7,116 bases of DNA from JAICWP01 sp035278025 (GCA_035278025.1 DATEJK010000062.1:1-7116), one strand, 5' to 3'. Positions 1 through 5,963 are shown, counted from the stretch's first letter. Translations and numbers: made by a program. The notes: generated by a model from the letters alone, not told the origin.

Positions 1-96
1 CGTCCGGATATGGCCGAAGCCGGGGGCAAGAGCCCGGAAAACCTGGATGCCGCGCTCAGCGAGGCCTACTCGCTGGTGGAGTCCATGCTGAAGTAA
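1..96 (+). CDS. C-terminal fragment of an unidentified protein
   Basis: An open frame runs from the window edge for 31 codons to a TAA at 94-96. The tail is mildly acidic and helical in character (it ends SEAYSLVESMLK), with a Gly/Lys/Ser/Pro-rich stretch before it. The start and any diagnostic domain lie outside the window, so no family can be assigned. A two-part inverted repeat begins 4 bases after the stop (101-129), but it lacks a T-run and is not a typical intrinsic terminator. Confidence 0.55.
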   Translation, partial: RPDMAEAGGKSPENLDAALSEAYSLVESMLK

Positions 97-100
97 GGAC

Positions 101-337
101 GCGCTCATCACAGACTAGGGTGAAAGCGCAGGGCTTCAGCCCTGCGACTAAGAACGAGCCAAGAATTGAGCTTTAGCCCCTGTGCCACCGCGGCTAAAGC
201 CGAACTTTCAAGCTTCATATTGGTCGCGGGCCTGAAGGTCCGCGCTTCCACGAAGGGTCGGGCAGTAGCCTCACCCGCATCAGCATCGCTATCGCGAGGA
301 CGGGGCTCTGCCCCGTGCATAAGCCGCGGGGGGCGGC
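101..337. repeat. Cluster of REP-like palindromes in a gene-free region
   Basis: The 386 bases between the two + strand genes (97-482) hold no convincing gene. Most of 101-337 consists of consecutive inverted repeats. (a) GCGCT 101-105 pairs with AGCGC 125-129, with inner TCAC 108-111 / GTGA 120-123. (b) CGCAGGGCT 127-135 pairs with AGCCCTGCG 138-146. (c) GCTTTAGCC 170-178 pairs with GGCTAAAGC 192-200. (d) CGCGGGCC 225-232 pairs with GGTCCGCG 237-244 (one G-U pair, loop TGAA). (e) ACGGGGC 300-306 pairs with GCCCCGT 310-316. (f) GCCGC 323-327 pairs with GCGGC 333-337. This is the architecture of extragenic palindromic (REP-like) sequence. Membership of a genome-wide family is inference, since only one cluster is visible here. 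I see nothing else in 338-422. Confidence 0.6.
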
Positions 338-422
338 CTCGCTGCAAGCCCTCGGCCAGATAATTTCTGTACCTGCCGGCGCCTGTCTCTCTCCTTCCCA
401 TGTTCGGAATCCCGGAGTCGGC

Positions 423-451
423 TGGACTTGGGCCTGGAAACGATGTATATA
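423..451 (+). promoter_or_regulatory. Sigma-70-type promoter for the STAS/SEC14-like gene
   Basis: TGGACT (423-428, 4 of 6 to TTGACA) and TATATA (446-451, 5 of 6 to TATAAT) are separated by 17 bases, the ideal spacing. Transcription would start near 458, giving a leader of about 25 bases that contains a GGAGG (472-476) six bases before the ATG at 483. The position between the palindrome cluster and the gene fits a dedicated promoter. It is a consensus match only. Confidence 0.45.
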
Positions 452-482
452 GCGAGGATTCGGGCCCGCTTGGAGGCTAATT

Positions 483-884
483 ATGAACGGCGATCGGGTC
501 CGTTTCATTACTCACCAGGGCCAACGTATTCTGCTGGTGGACCTTAGCGGCTGCAATCCAACGCAGGTAGGAGTCATCGCCGACCTGGTTCCCAGCTACG
601 TTACCGCCGAGCCCCGCGGATCGGTGCTGCTCCTGGCCGATTTCAGCAATGCGCAGCTTGACCGCGATTCCGTAGAGCATTTGAAGAAAGCCATGGTTTT
701 TGATCGTCCCCACGTTAAGCGCTCCGCCTGGATCGGCGCTGCGGGATTTCCCAGAGCCTTTTATGAGAACGTAAAGGCCTTCACGGTTCGTGAGTTCCCC
801 ATCTTCCAAACTCGCGACCAGGCCCTCGCCTATCTGGTTGGTGAAGACGAGGAATCTACGCAGGGATTGGCCTCGCCGGCGTAA
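483..884 (+). CDS. STAS/SEC14-like (SpoIIAA-like fold) protein
   Basis: This is a 133-residue soluble protein with no signal peptide or membrane segment. The start is well supported: GGAGG at 472-476 lies six bases before the ATG. The layout matches free-standing STAS/SEC14-like proteins. A first beta strand RILLVDLSG (15-23) is followed by a helix (about 26-40), a second core strand GSVLLLADF (46-54), a helix with the spaced D60/S63/L67 pattern, a third strand SAWIGAAG (81-88), and a C-terminal strand-helix (about 100-119, FPIFQTRDQALAYLV). The last 14 residues are a low-complexity tail. Proteins of this fold act as small binding or anti-anti-sigma-type modules in the cytoplasm, but no phosphorylatable Ser/Thr is obvious at the SpoIIAA position. 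No anti-sigma partner is encoded nearby, so its function is unknown. It appears to be monocistronic. Confidence 0.75.
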   Translation: MNGDRVRFITHQGQRILLVDLSGCNPTQVGVIADLVPSYVTAEPRGSVLLLADFSNAQLDRDSVEHLKKAMVFDRPHVKRSAWIGAAGFPRAFYENVKAFTVREFPIFQTRDQALAYLVGEDEESTQGLASPA

Positions 885-929
885 CTTCCCGCCACAGCTT
901 GAGTTCCCTGCGAGGCCACTGAAAACCCT

Positions 930-1955
930 CTACTTGTGCGCTGGCAGGAGGCGCGCGGTTTCCAACATAACGTCGCCCACAATCTGCAGGCTCTGCGGGC
1001 TGAGCTTGTCCAGGGTGTCCTGCGGGCTGTGCCAGAAGACGTTGTTGTAACCGTAAGAAAAATCAATCAGGTCGGCCACGGGCACGCCGGTGCGGGCAAA
1101 GGGCAGGTGGTCGTCCTCCACCGCGTTCAGGCGCTGGAAAAAGTGCGACTGGTAGCCCAGGCGGGTGGCGGCCTGGCCGACCAGGTCCTCCAGCCAGGGC
1201 GTGGAGTTCTGATCGCGGAGTACATCAAGGTCCTTGTCGCCAATCATATCGGCGAGCAGGAAACCCTTTATATTCTTCGCGGTGCCGTCCTGCTGCCATT
1301 TGGCAGCCAGATGTCGGGCACCGTAAACGCTGTCCGTGTCGCTCCACTGCTTGATGGCCTCTTCCCCATCCAGCCAGACCAGCCAGATGCTGTAGCCCGG
1401 GCGTTTCTTTTGGGCGCGCAGGTAGTCGGCAATTTCCAGCAGCAGCCCGGTATCGGAGGCGGCATCGTTGGCGCCGACGAAATCGTTGCGCCCGTAGAGA
1501 GTGTCGTAGTGGCCGGCCAGTACTACTATGCCGTTCTGCGAGCCGGGGAACTTGGCAATGAAGTTGACCATCGGCAGATTGCCGGCGGGTGTGGACGTGG
1601 TGAAGGCGTCTTCTTCCACGTCGTCGCCCTTCAAGCGTGCCCGCAGGAACTGCTCCGTCTTCTTATGACCGGGGCTGTTGAGGTAGCGGGGGCCGAAGTT
1701 GACCACCTGGCGCGCGTAGTCCAGTGCTTTGGCGCCGTCAAGGTGAGCAGGCGGCGCGCTATCAGGGGGGAGTGCCAGCCTGTTGGCCGGCGTGGTTTCG
1801 GCCATGGCCGCGGGCCTGGCAGAAGCGGTTTGGGCCCCAGCCTCTGCCCCTGCCGGCTTTTGCGCACAACCGAACAGGCCGGCAAAGATCGAGCAAAGGA
1901 TAAAGCCACGTGCGACCTTACCCACGGCTGCTCGCCTTCCTTGCATGGCGCTCAT
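930..1955 (-). CDS. M28-family lipoprotein, glutaminyl-peptide cyclotransferase-like
   Basis: This is a 341-residue exported zinc enzyme. The N-terminus has an RR pair (7-8), a hydrophobic stretch (17-29) and a lipobox LFGC, so Cys30 is the predicted lipidated residue; an Ala/Pro-rich linker follows to about 70. The catalytic domain shows the animal-type glutaminyl cyclase pattern: GHYDT (148-152), GANDAASDTG (161-170, zinc ligand D164), LDGEEA (195-200, general acid/base E198 and ligand E199), WSDTDSVYGARHLA (204-217), DMIGD (236-240), EDDHLPF (280-286) and FWHSPQDT (307-314, ligand H309). All expected metal and catalytic positions are present, so it is probably active. It would convert N-terminal Gln to pyroglutamate, though a general M28 aminopeptidase is the alternative. 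It starts 3 bases after the tatC stop, so it is likely co-transcribed and translationally coupled. Starts at 1955 and 1946 are both possible; neither has a strong ribosome site. Confidence 0.85.
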   Translation of the reverse strand: MSAMQGRRAAVGKVARGFILCSIFAGLFGCAQKPAGAEAGAQTASARPAAMAETTPANRLALPPDSAPPAHLDGAKALDYARQVVNFGPRYLNSPGHKKTEQFLRARLKGDDVEEDAFTTSTPAGNLPMVNFIAKFPGSQNGIVVLAGHYDTLYGRNDFVGANDAASDTGLLLEIADYLRAQKKRPGYSIWLVWLDGEEAIKQWSDTDSVYGARHLAAKWQQDGTAKNIKGFLLADMIGDKDLDVLRDQNSTPWLEDLVGQAATRLGYQSHFFQRLNAVEDDHLPFARTGVPVADLIDFSYGYNNVFWHSPQDTLDKLSPQSLQIVGDVMLETARLLPAHK

Positions 1956-1958
1956 AGG

Positions 1959-2780
1959 TCAATGCGATGATTTGGCGGCCGCGGCTTCCCGCCGCGCCCG
2001 CCTGCGCTTGGGATGCACTAGCCAGGCCACGGCGATGCTGATGACGTAGAGGGCCACCATGGGCGCGGCAAAAATGCACATGTTCAGGATGTCGGTGGTG
2101 GGAGTGACGATGGCCGCGATGATGAAGATGATCAGAATGGAATAGCGCAGGTTGCGCCACATGAACCCCGCGCTCACGATGCCCATCAGGGAGAGAAAGA
2201 ACACCAGGATGGGCAGTTCGAAGATGCCGCCCAGCCCGATGATGATGGTGAGGAAGAGGTCGGTGTATTCGCCGATGGTGATCATGGGCTGGAACTGGCG
2301 GCCGTAACCGATCAGGAAGTCCAGCGCCTCGGGGTAAACAATCTTGTAGCCGAAGAATCCGCCGGCCAGAAAAAGGAAAATAGTGGAAGCCATGAAGGGC
2401 AGCACGTAGCGCTTTTCATGGCGGTAAAGGCCGGGGGAAATGAACATCCAGAGCTGGTAGAGGACGAAGGGAGAGGCTACAAACAGGCCCGCCAGCAGCC
2501 CAATCTTCAAGTACATATTGAAGGGCTCGGTGGGGTTCAGGTAGACCAGCTTTTCCGGCATGTGATTGCGCTGCAGGGCTTCCATGATGGGCCGCTGCAT
2601 GAGGCCGAAAATGCGGTCGGCATAGTAGAAGCAGGCGAAGAAGGCAATACCCACGCCGGCGATGGAATAGATAATGCGGCGGCGGAGCTCCTCCAGGTGC
2701 TCGAGGAAGCTCATGCTGGCCATCTCGTCCTTGCCGTTGCCGCGAGAGAAGCGCCCCGGCTGTACCGCGGGATCAGGCAT
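1959..2780 (-). CDS. tatC: Sec-independent (Tat) protein translocase subunit TatC
   Basis: TatC is the polytopic inner-membrane receptor that recognises twin-arginine signal peptides and recruits TatA to export folded proteins. Diagnostic features are the N-terminal signature FLEHLEELRRRI (25-36, with the signal-binding glutamate E31), the TEPF loop (84-87), LYRHEKR (118-124, second signal-binding glutamate E122), FELPI (187-191) and the TPTTD loop (226-230). About six hydrophobic segments fall near 38-56, 90-110, 130-149, 175-198, 212-227 and 233-254. The C-tail is Arg/Lys-rich, as expected for a cytoplasmic end. At 273 residues it is a normal length. The ATG at 2780 lies inside the end of tatA/B (ATGCCTGA, 8-base overlap), implying coupling. 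An internal ATG at 2723 with AAGGA before it would give a 254-residue protein lacking the odd hydrophilic leader; the start remains uncertain. Confidence 0.95.
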   Translation of the reverse strand: MPDPAVQPGRFSRGNGKDEMASMSFLEHLEELRRRIIYSIAGVGIAFFACFYYADRIFGLMQRPIMEALQRNHMPEKLVYLNPTEPFNMYLKIGLLAGLFVASPFVLYQLWMFISPGLYRHEKRYVLPFMASTIFLFLAGGFFGYKIVYPEALDFLIGYGRQFQPMITIGEYTDLFLTIIIGLGGIFELPILVFFLSLMGIVSAGFMWRNLRYSILIIFIIAAIVTPTTDILNMCIFAAPMVALYVISIAVAWLVHPKRRRARREAAAAKSSH

Positions 2781-3099
2781 CGGGCCCCTTGGCAGGCGGG
2801 ATTAGCTCGGGCGCGGGAAGCTCGGCGACGGGGGAGGTTTCCCCGGCCGCATCGCCCGCGCCCACGGCTACGGTATGCTCGGGCGGAGCCGCGGGTTCGG
2901 AGACGTAGGCAGGCAAATGGGTATCCACTTCCATCTGCTGGATCTCCGTCTCGATCTGCGCCTTGAACTCGTTGCTGGCACGCTTGAATTCGGCCAGGGC
3001 GCGGCCAATCTGGCGGCCTATTTCCGGCATTTTCTTGGGGCCGAAGATGATCAGGGCCAGCACGAAAATGAAGATCATCTCTGGAATGCCGAGGTTCAT
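2773..3099 (-). CDS. tatA: Tat translocase subunit TatA/TatB family
   Basis: This is a 108-residue single-span membrane protein, the pore-forming or docking partner of TatC. It has a short N-terminus with E7, a transmembrane helix (about 5-19), the FGPKKMPEIG hinge (19-28), and an amphipathic charged helix (about 29-56). An acidic Ala/Pro-rich cytoplasmic tail follows (about 57-108). The hinge proline and E7 resemble TatB, while FGPKK and the IGR repeats resemble TatA, so one bifunctional TatA/B subunit is likely; no second copy lies in the window. I chose the ATG at 3099 because the family begins a few residues before the helix; the longer frame starts at a TTG (3156) and adds a non-conserved leader. 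It overlaps tatC by 8 bases. Confidence 0.9.
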   Translation of the reverse strand: MNLGIPEMIFIFVLALIIFGPKKMPEIGRQIGRALAEFKRASNEFKAQIETEIQQMEVDTHLPAYVSEPAAPPEHTVAVGAGDAAGETSPVAELPAPELIPPAKGPDA

Positions 3100-3107
3100 G
3101 GCTCCAT

Positions 3108-3136
3108 GATATACCAGCGGGGCTCTGCCTTGTACC
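3108..3136 (-). promoter_or_regulatory. Possible promoter for tatA-tatC-QC unit
   Basis: On the minus strand GGTACA (3136-3131, 3 of 6 to TTGACA) and TATATC (3113-3108, 5 of 6 to TATAAT) are 17 bases apart. Transcription would begin at about 3101, nearly at the tatA/B ATG, giving a leaderless or almost leaderless mRNA. The only Shine-Dalgarno-like sequence, GGAG at 3105-3102, ends just two bases before the ATG, which is too close to work normally. The match is weak. Confidence 0.25.
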
Positions 3137-3233
3137 GCCCCCAGTGTGCCCCTCAAGGCACTTGGGCGGGGCGCGACACGCCCTCGCGACGAACCGCAGG
3201 ATGTCGCCGCTTACCCCCCAGTCAGCCCAGAAG

Positions 3234-3259
3234 AAAAAAGGCAGCCTCTAGCGGCTGCC
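3234..3259 (-). terminator. Intrinsic terminator after the small secreted protein gene
   Basis: Read on the minus strand, GGCAGCC (3259-3253) and GGCTGCC (3246-3240) form a perfect 7-bp GC-rich stem with a 6-base loop, followed at once by six T (3239-3234). It lies 41 bases beyond the stop codon of the gene ending at 3300. It separates the phosphohexomutase/ftsB side from the tat unit, so the tat genes need their own promoter or read-through. Confidence 0.85.
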
Positions 3260-3299
3260 CCCTCAAATTTGAAGGTGATACGTCAGTTGCGCAGCAGGC

Positions 3300-3650
3300 T
3301 TACAACATACTGGCGCTATCCACGTGGATGGTTCCGGCGGAAGAGTCCACTTCGCCTTTGACGGACACGTGGTGACCGGCATGATCTTTGAGAACGTCAG
3401 GATTGGCCACCGTCAGAACCTGGTGATCCTTGTCAGTCACAAACACCATTTTTTCACCGGCGGCCAGGCACTTCTTGGTGCAGGCCTCGGCACCTGCGTT
3501 GGCAGCTTTCGCGTTGCACTTGGCGTCTGTCACCCAGCCCTTTACCGTGGTGGCTTTGGCGCTGGCGGATTTAGTTTTGGCGGTGGAAACGATTGCCAGG
3601 CACAACAGCAGCGAAAATACGACCGACAAATACAGCGCTACCTTCTTCAT
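3300..3650 (-). CDS. Small secreted Cys/His protein, function unknown
   Basis: This is a 116-residue predicted periplasmic protein. A Sec signal peptide (MKK, hydrophobic 5-20) has a likely cleavage after VSTA at residue 24. The mature part opens with a Lys/Ala/Ser-rich linker, then GWVTDAKC (38-45), a second cysteine pair C57-x3-C61 (ACTKKC), a strand pair (68-82), a histidine cluster KDHAGHH (88-94), and a terminal beta hairpin VKGEVDSSAGTIHVDSA (97-113). The order resembles small OB-fold-like exported proteins that begin with a G-x-(I/V)-(S/T)-D-x-x-C motif. The three cysteines and clustered histidines could bind metal or form a disulfide, but that is inference. A GAGAGGAG sequence lies about 10 bases before the ATG. 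A strong terminator follows, so this gene ends its transcript. Confidence 0.8.
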   Translation of the reverse strand: MKKVALYLSVVFSLLLCLAIVSTAKTKSASAKATTVKGWVTDAKCNAKAANAGAEACTKKCLAAGEKMVFVTDKDHQVLTVANPDVLKDHAGHHVSVKGEVDSSAGTIHVDSASML

Positions 3651-3668
3651 GTGGCAGTTGCTCCTCTC

Positions 3669-3679
3669 ACACTAAGTGT
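3669..3679. promoter_or_regulatory. 11-base perfect palindrome upstream of the secreted protein gene
   Basis: ACACT-A-AGTGT is a perfect inverted repeat centred on 3674. It lies 18 bases before the ATG at 3650 on the minus strand, just upstream of the GAGAGGAG ribosome site. Its position suits a repressor operator. Part of it (ACACTAA) also occurs before the phosphohexomutase and methyltransferase genes. No regulator is identified. Confidence 0.3.
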
Positions 3680-3683
3680 CTGC

Positions 3684-3733
3684 AAAAAAATGGCTAATCC
3701 TGCATCCGGCGCACACCCCAGATCCGGCGCCGG
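3684..3733 (-). terminator. Weak terminator-like hairpin after ftsB
   Basis: Read on the minus strand, CCGGCGC (3733-3727) pairs with GCGCCGG (3712-3706) across a 14-base loop. A run of seven T follows only after 15 more bases (3690-3684). The gap between stem and T-run is too long for a classic intrinsic terminator, so partial attenuation or no function are both possible. The two arms lie within a 9-base direct repeat, ATCCGGCGC at 3704-3712 and 3722-3730. Confidence 0.2.
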
Positions 3734-3778
3734 GGCCAAGCCTGCCAGAGGGAGTAGCAGAAAGCAGGAAAGGTTACT

Positions 3779-4171
3779 TCATTTTTCGGCAGTTTTGGTC
3801 ATCGGGTGCTGGCGGGCAGGTGAAGGCACGACATACACGACTTCACCTGGGCGGGCGTAGCGGAGTTCCTCGCGGGCGGCTTTCTCAATGGCCTTAGGAT
3901 CGGACTTGAGCGCCTTGATCTGCCGGCTATAGTGCAGATTCTGCTTCTGCAGGCCTTGAATTTCTTCCTGTAACTTGTGGTATTCAGAGCGCTTCTGCTG
4001 ATAAACGACCATGCCATTGGGTCCGAACATTACGTGCACGAACATCCACACGGCCAGCAAGCCCACAGTGGCGGTGCCCAGCTTGCGGCGAGCCGCATAG
4101 GCCGCGCGCAAGGCTGCGAGCGATTTGCGAATAGCCGGGCTTGCCCAGTTGATCTTTATTCGAATACCCAT
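3779..4171 (-). CDS. ftsB: FtsB/DivIC-type septum formation initiator
   Basis: This is a 130-residue bitopic inner-membrane division protein. The basic cytoplasmic N-terminus (1-30, many Arg/Lys) is followed by one transmembrane helix (about 31-50). A periplasmic coiled coil follows (about 56-90, heptads through YQQKRSEYHKLQEE). The family's C-terminal signature is present as DPKAIEKAAREELRYARPGE (91-110), equivalent to the AIEERARNEL-x4-RPGE block of E. coli FtsB. FtsB links FtsL and FtsQ and helps activate FtsWI at the septum. The ATG lies 16 bases inside the 3' end of the phosphohexomutase gene in another frame. GGAG ends two bases before the ATG, so translational coupling is likely. The last 15 residues are variable. 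Confidence 0.88.
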   Translation of the reverse strand: MGIRIKINWASPAIRKSLAALRAAYAARRKLGTATVGLLAVWMFVHVMFGPNGMVVYQQKRSEYHKLQEEIQGLQKQNLHYSRQIKALKSDPKAIEKAAREELRYARPGEVVYVVPSPARQHPMTKTAEK

Positions 4172-5565
4172 TGCTCCGCCGCGGCGATCAGCTTTTGCAG
4201 GCCGTCGGCGCTGCGCGCCTCGGCATAGACCCGAACCACCGGCTCGGTGCCGCTAAGCCGGTAGCAGACCCAGGAGCCGTCATCGAGCACCAGCTTGAGG
4301 CCGTCGGTGCGCACTACCTGTGTCACCTTATGCCCGAAGAATTCCTGCGGCTCCGCCTGCAACTTCTCAGTGAACTTCTGTTTCACCTGTGGCGTCAAGC
4401 GGAAGTTTTCCCGGCGCGGGAAATAGGAACCAACTTTGCCAAACAGTTCGACCAGTTGCTGCTGCAGGGTTTTGCCGCGGCGCGCCACCATTTCGCAGCA
4501 CAGCAGCCCGGCAAGGATGCCGTCTTTCTCCGGAACGTGATGGCGGATGGAAAGGCCGGCGCTTTCTTCCCCGCCGATGGCAATCTTGTCACCTTTAATC
4601 AGCTCGCCGATGTACTTGAAGCCCACCGGAGTCTCATAGAGCGGCACCTGCAACTGCTCGGCGAGGGCGTTGATCAGGTTGGTGGTGGCCACGGACTTGG
4701 CCACTCCGTTCTTCCAGCCGCGGCTCTCGACCAGGTAATCGAAGAGCAAAGCGATGACGTAATTGGGCTGCAGGAAGGTGCCGTCCTGGTCGAGAATGCC
4801 GAAGCGGTCGGCATCGCCATCGGTGGAGATGCCGATGTGGGCGCCGGTTTCGCGCATTGTTTCCCGCAGAGCTTGCAGCAGATGATCGTCGGGTTCGGGA
4901 GCATGGCCGCCGAAGAGCACGTCGCGCGAATCGTGTACCGTGCTCACGTTCACCCCCGCCTCGCGCAGCAGGCGGTCGGGATAGCTGCGCGCAGCGCCCC
5001 ACAGCGGATCGTAGGCCACCTTCAAATTCGCCTTGCGGATGGCTTCCAGGTCCACGATGTCGCGCAGGCGCGCCAGATAGGCGGGGCGGACATCAATGGA
5101 TTCCCTGGCCGGAGGCGTGGTTCGCGGCGCCAGAGGCGGAGCTTCCACGCCATCCACCGGAACGTTGGCTTCGATTTGCCGGGTCACTTCCGGCAGCGCG
5201 GGAGCGCCGTCAGGAGTAGAGAACTTTATGCCGTTGTACTCCGGCGGATTATGGGAAGCGGTAAAGTTGATGGCGCCGTCGGCGCGCAGGCGGATCACTT
5301 CGAAGGCGATGGCCGGCGTGGGCGCGGGCTGGGGAATCACCACCGGCGTGATGCCGTGCTGAATCAAGATCTGAGCCGCCAGGTCACAGAAGGTCTCGCC
5401 CAGAAAGCGCGGGTCATGGCCCACCAGAATGCGCGCGCCCTGCGGCTTCTGCGAGGCTGCATAGCGGGCGATGCCGATGACGGCGCGGCGCACATTGGCG
5501 AAGGTGAACTCATCCGCCATCACCGCCCGCCATCCGGAAGTGCCGAATTTGATTTGTGTGGACAT
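4156..5565 (-). CDS. Alpha-D-phosphohexomutase (phosphoglucomutase/phosphomannomutase)
   Basis: This is a cytoplasmic enzyme of 469 residues that interconverts hexose 1- and 6-phosphates, supplying precursors for polysaccharide, glycan or cell-envelope synthesis. All four domains show their signatures: the N-terminal KFGTSGWR (6-13), the phosphoserine loop TASHNP (102-107, with S104 carrying the phosphate), the magnesium loop DGDADR (249-254, ligands D249, D251, D253), the sugar-specificity loop GGEESAG (331-337), and the phosphate-binding loop RLSGTEP (436-442). The residues do not settle glucose against mannose. The GEESAG form and length fit the phosphoglucomutase/phosphomannomutase group rather than GlmM. 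I chose the ATG at 5565 because MSTQIKFGTSGWR matches the family's usual start. A GTG at 5574 would add three residues, and neither has a clear ribosome site. It is first in a unit with ftsB and divergent from cutA. Confidence 0.9.
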   Translation of the reverse strand: MSTQIKFGTSGWRAVMADEFTFANVRRAVIGIARYAASQKPQGARILVGHDPRFLGETFCDLAAQILIQHGITPVVIPQPAPTPAIAFEVIRLRADGAINFTASHNPPEYNGIKFSTPDGAPALPEVTRQIEANVPVDGVEAPPLAPRTTPPARESIDVRPAYLARLRDIVDLEAIRKANLKVAYDPLWGAARSYPDRLLREAGVNVSTVHDSRDVLFGGHAPEPDDHLLQALRETMRETGAHIGISTDGDADRFGILDQDGTFLQPNYVIALLFDYLVESRGWKNGVAKSVATTNLINALAEQLQVPLYETPVGFKYIGELIKGDKIAIGGEESAGLSIRHHVPEKDGILAGLLCCEMVARRGKTLQQQLVELFGKVGSYFPRRENFRLTPQVKQKFTEKLQAEPQEFFGHKVTQVVRTDGLKLVLDDGSWVCYRLSGTEPVVRVYAEARSADGLQKLIAAAEQWVFE

Positions 5566-5639
5566 CGCGTGCACAGGCGCGAATGTTAGTGTAATACCAG
5601 GAGACGCCGCTGCGCGCGCGCGGGGGAAGATTCTGAGTC

Positions 5640-5963
5640 ATGAGCGACAAAAAACTTGTGCTTAGCACCGCCGGTTCGCGCGAAGAGGCGGAAAAAATCG
5701 CGCAGGCGCTGGTGGAGCGCCGCCTGGCGGCCTGCGTCAACCTGGTGGGCCCTATCCAATCCGTTTATCGCTGGCAGGGCAAAGTGGAAACCGCTGCGGA
5801 ACACCTGCTGGTGATCAAGACCACCGCAGGTCTGTTTGATGCAGTCGCCAAGGCTATCCGCGAGCTGCACTCCTACGAACTGCCGGAGTGCATTCAATTG
5901 CCGATTGAGGCGGGGAGCGCGGAGTACATGAAGTGGATCGGGGAATCGGTGGTCAGCCGCTAA
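5640..5963 (+). CDS. cutA: Divalent-cation tolerance protein CutA
   Basis: CutA1 is a small, very stable trimeric ferredoxin-like protein found in all domains. It was linked genetically to copper tolerance in E. coli, but its molecular role is still unsettled. At 107 residues it has normal length. Family motifs are RRLAACVNLVG (27-37, with the conserved Cys32), SVYRWQGKVE (41-50), LLVIKTT (56-62), HSYELPECIQLPI (77-89) and the closing Y96-x2-W99. No signal peptide is present. GGGGGAAGA lies about nine bases before the ATG. The gene stands alone: it is divergent from the phosphohexomutase across 74 bases and convergent with the methyltransferase. Confidence 0.95.
   Translation: MSDKKLVLSTAGSREEAEKIAQALVERRLAACVNLVGPIQSVYRWQGKVETAAEHLLVIKTTAGLFDAVAKAIRELHSYELPECIQLPIEAGSAEYMKWIGESVVSR

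Noticed and set aside
101..337. CRISPR array
   Set aside because: The palindromes differ from one another and there are no equal-length repeats with regular spacers, nor any cas gene.
166..363. A short + strand open frame in the palindrome cluster
   Set aside because: It has no ribosome site, its Arg/Ser/Ala-rich translation follows the palindromes, and it crosses several strong inverted repeats.
885..929. Terminator between the convergent STAS-like and M28 genes
   Set aside because: No stem with a T-run on either strand was found in these 45 bases.
936..1970. A 344-codon + strand frame opposite the M28 lipoprotein
   Set aside because: The minus-strand frame carries a full signal peptide, lipobox and active site. 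The + strand frame has low-complexity composition and no motif, so it is a codon-bias shadow.
3118..3129. A degraded second copy of the palindrome at 300-316
   Set aside because: CGGGGCTCTGCC is shared, but the second arm is lost and a 12-base GC-rich match is easily chance.
4171..5589. A 472-codon open frame on the + strand opposite the phosphohexomutase
   Set aside because: It is the antisense shadow of a GC-rich gene with intact family motifs on the other strand. Its translation shows no recognisable domain, and no ribosome site precedes it.
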